From an archaeon (GTDB taxonomy: Archaea > Asgardarchaeota > Thorarchaeia > Thorarchaeales > Thorarchaeaceae), in NCBI GenBank assembly GCA_024275415.1, contig JAJRZD010000034.1:1-64000 (forward strand): a stretch of 64,000 bases of DNA, written 5' to 3'. The position numbers and the translations under genes were made by a program. Shown one piece after another: positions 63,301 through 64,000 of this stretch (position 1 is its first letter; each line of letters starts with the position of its first letter). The notes under the pieces were generated by a model that did not search any database, had not been told where the DNA came from, and saw only the letters and a program-made list of their open reading frames with translations.

Positions 63301-64000
63301 TTCTCCTGTATGATCATGTGGTTCTTCATTTGGATGATGTGTTGTGCCTATCCCTTCCACCGCTTCTTTGGAGTGATTATGTCCCTGCTGTTCGGTATCC
63401 CCCGTCAGTTTATCCTTTTTTGTAGGCATTTCGTTCTCAAGTACGGACTCCGACTTTGTTTTACACGTTCTCGGCTCTCCCTCTTGTACTAAATACAACT
63501 GCCCAGTTCCCCCATCATAGGATGAGGTCTTCTCCTCAGTATGGGACTGTCCCGTGTCCGAGTCCGTGTTGTGTTCGTCCTTTTCCTCTTCAGACTCCTG
63601 CTCCTTTTTCTCTGCGTCCTCTGAGAGGGACTCCTCCATCTCGGATACATAGACCCCGCGCCACCGTTCCCTGACCTGCTCAGGGTCGATCCCGAACTCC
63701 TCCATCACATCGATGACACGCTGCTCGAACTCATCAAGAAGATCCTTGTCAGCCGTCCGTTCTCGTTCCTCTCGGGCTTTCTCCCGTCCAATCCCGATCC
63801 TTTGTCCCTCTTCCTTCGCCTCTAGCCCCTTCACCGCCTCACGGCCCCTCTTGCTGTCAGACACAGGTTCCTCGTTCACACGTTGGCCGACCCTCGCTCT
63901 TCCCCCATCACCACCATGCTCTTCTGCCTCGTGCCCATCATTGTCCTTTTGCTCTACTACTTCCTTCTCAGCCACCCTTCGTTCATACTTCTCCCGGAAC
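60370..64000 (-). CDS. Giant LAGLIDADG-endonuclease-like protein, 5' end beyond window
   Basis: The frame is open from 60370 to the window edge (at least 1209 residues), so the N-terminus is outside; a GTG at 63975 is not necessarily the start. The first third (63000-64000) is extremely rich in Glu, Lys and Arg, like a disordered or coiled region. Two helix-turn-helix-like units follow (ALKYKISSHRIVLWLRGW at about 62480-62550; MKRDEIAVKYGVSKGF at about 61955-62005). The C-terminal 280 residues resemble a two-repeat LAGLIDADG homing endonuclease: AVVISDCHLW with RIAYN near 61050-61100, and ELIPEDGSFGRGRF near 60770-60815. No host intein or intron surrounds it. Confidence 0.6.
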   Translation of the reverse strand, partial: FREKYERRVAEKEVVEQKDNDGHEAEEHGGDGGRARVGQRVNEEPVSDSKRGREAVKGLEAKEEGQRIGIGREKAREERERTADKDLLDEFEQRVIDVMEEFGIDPEQVRERWRGVYVSEMEESLSEDAEKKEQESEEEKDEHNTDSDTGQSHTEEKTSSYDGGTGQLYLVQEGEPRTCKTKSESVLENEMPTKKDKLTGDTEQQGHNHSKEAVEGIGTTHHPNEEPHDHTGEVDIEHPHLREQKKQTTTKGHNIEKRGEYEQSDSMRQEESELDNQEEKKKQERRRHHEYILASCIPESSEEAAERKVRELIDKIEDSLSEDDRERHIRQIIAELQSQEDWEDILQKHEVAHLIEDNLVSKFITIRVHLSEETSGVESEAKVKELAEEIGLNPELVQEYANLESIPEGVYDIVRRELRYRLMQAAREYESQRYPRSLEEIRVAFDDMIFSDELGYLQAWLDIIGMRRRDEIRIRVREGVELYDRNQIHNLALKYKISSHRIVLWLRGWDIPSRIRNMKQDQNGIGQYVSRSKDKGIISKSVGGTGLEAMPWKIHCVKNLERAIEQNYDLKAEKGFDEQYKDALEYCRLKDKKNVEPPDLIERLQDRELRRMFETVHGGPPDIRIESMEDVERLIKKHPAERERWDFEERKMFSNLYFQIKDDHSMKRDEIAVKYGVSKGFVTNSWNAIEPAQIKDLRKHEEECIISGWQKSNPEIDRATLERMYDTTSLDLFESLTAHTIEKHLVHDALETIKNAKELTQMNLVSAIAEMIRNSPTVNERFYRAILYPELETGRIRQIEQYLRANKQRIEDSLSSALGLVHVRARLALVENTMYAWVPMHRPDELVRPYEDQFFYFRHRGDVVRIIDQLRKTLGLNGTLRRDLPRINEIVRQFMDNDEGQPARKRPLDVYSTRLEGKIIRMYLDGSRRRLSNLEGLVVKIAGISGRAGIKNPRFPEGKKLEILKARLTAVVISDCHLWPTGRIAYNEAHMGRILRVQDTISEFGTILLEPKYRKGKYDIHIHCQIGLVLLDDGMTPGNKTINNPGLPPTYVDWSDESKRAYLEELIPEDGSFGRGRFMWSRSHAIHVNMEKEHYDMESMIGQEEIELIKKEGKTIRGLIPKSTLSINKLKELQEDNDPAIAETVTNLLNVVNMSINNLIRDECRLAEGLGFAVSFFPRRVSYYPRTDRVSVCWIATTDSLEDTIRWAI

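Noticed and set aside
63280..63674. Plus-strand frames opposite the charged N-terminus of the giant protein
   Set aside because: They are antisense to an open, strongly biased Glu/Lys frame and have no independent start signals.
1..64000. CRISPR array, insertion sequence or prophage
   Set aside because: No regularly spaced direct repeats, transposase or phage structural genes were seen; the only mobile-type sequence is the LAGLIDADG-like protein.

Overview
This window is a dense stretch of archaeal chromosome with no plasmid or prophage block. The lineage markers are both subunits of an archaeal-type toolkit: a PolD large subunit, an Elf1-type elongation factor, aIF2-alpha, Nop10, eL44, eS27, Sec61-beta, an STT3-type oligosaccharyltransferase, CDP-archaeol synthase, archaeal MptE, CTP-dependent riboflavin kinase, Taw1 and Trm5. 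PolD together with Elf1 argues against Crenarchaeota and most Euryarchaeota and fits an Asgard, Korarchaeal or TACK-like lineage. A Thorarchaeia-like Asgard archaeon is my best guess, by inference only. Promoters are archaeal: TATA boxes lie about 25-35 nt upstream of starts and many genes carry GGAGG or GGTGAT ribosome binding sites.

Layout. 1-6.6 kb: a partial ICC-type phosphoesterase, a SWIM-finger protein, a secreted protein, EngB GTPase, an Lhr-type helicase, two small proteins and Elf1. 6.7-15.7 kb: a small winged-helix protein with SufS, a multi-OB RPA-like protein divergent from PolD large subunit, a CBS protein and CarS. 15.7-22 kb: a DNA repair block with RadB (interrupted by a stop codon), a RuvC-like protein, an XPD-type helicase, a PAC4-like protein, a small zinc protein and topoisomerase I. 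22-26 kb: pterin genes (MptE, dihydropteroate synthase-like) back to back with GcvT and GcvH, a one-carbon theme joined at 32-33 kb by serine hydroxymethyltransferase. 26-29 kb: STT3. 29-34 kb: translation genes (Nop10, aIF2-alpha, eS27, eL44), Sec61-beta, MazG-like, GlyA. 34 kb: a tRNA-Lys with three introns. 35-39 kb: an FTR1 iron permease behind a double palindrome, a linalool dehydratase/isomerase-like secreted enzyme with an ECF-type membrane protein, and an interrupted yjbQ. 39-48 kb: glycosyltransferase, nucleotidyltransferase-like protein, Trm5, DUF371, Pcm, RibK, translin, Taw1, radical SAM protein and a proteasome beta subunit whose catalytic Thr1 position is Ala. 48-56 kb: Nog1, RtcA, NadM, ProRS, a hydroxyacid dehydrogenase, a HhH-MutS protein and a VPS29-like phosphoesterase. 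56-64 kb: accessory genes, a broken cupin gene, a secreted protein, a GNAT, a tRNA-Asn with three introns, and a very large LAGLIDADG-type protein running off the right edge.

The most unusual content is the pair of tRNA genes with three introns each (both have a T-loop intron), the LAGLIDADG-like giant beside one of them, the Thr1-less proteasome subunit, the LinD-like enzyme, and three genes (radB, yjbQ, cupin) interrupted by in-frame stops or a frameshift. The interrupted genes could be real decay or sequence errors; I cannot tell which from one window.
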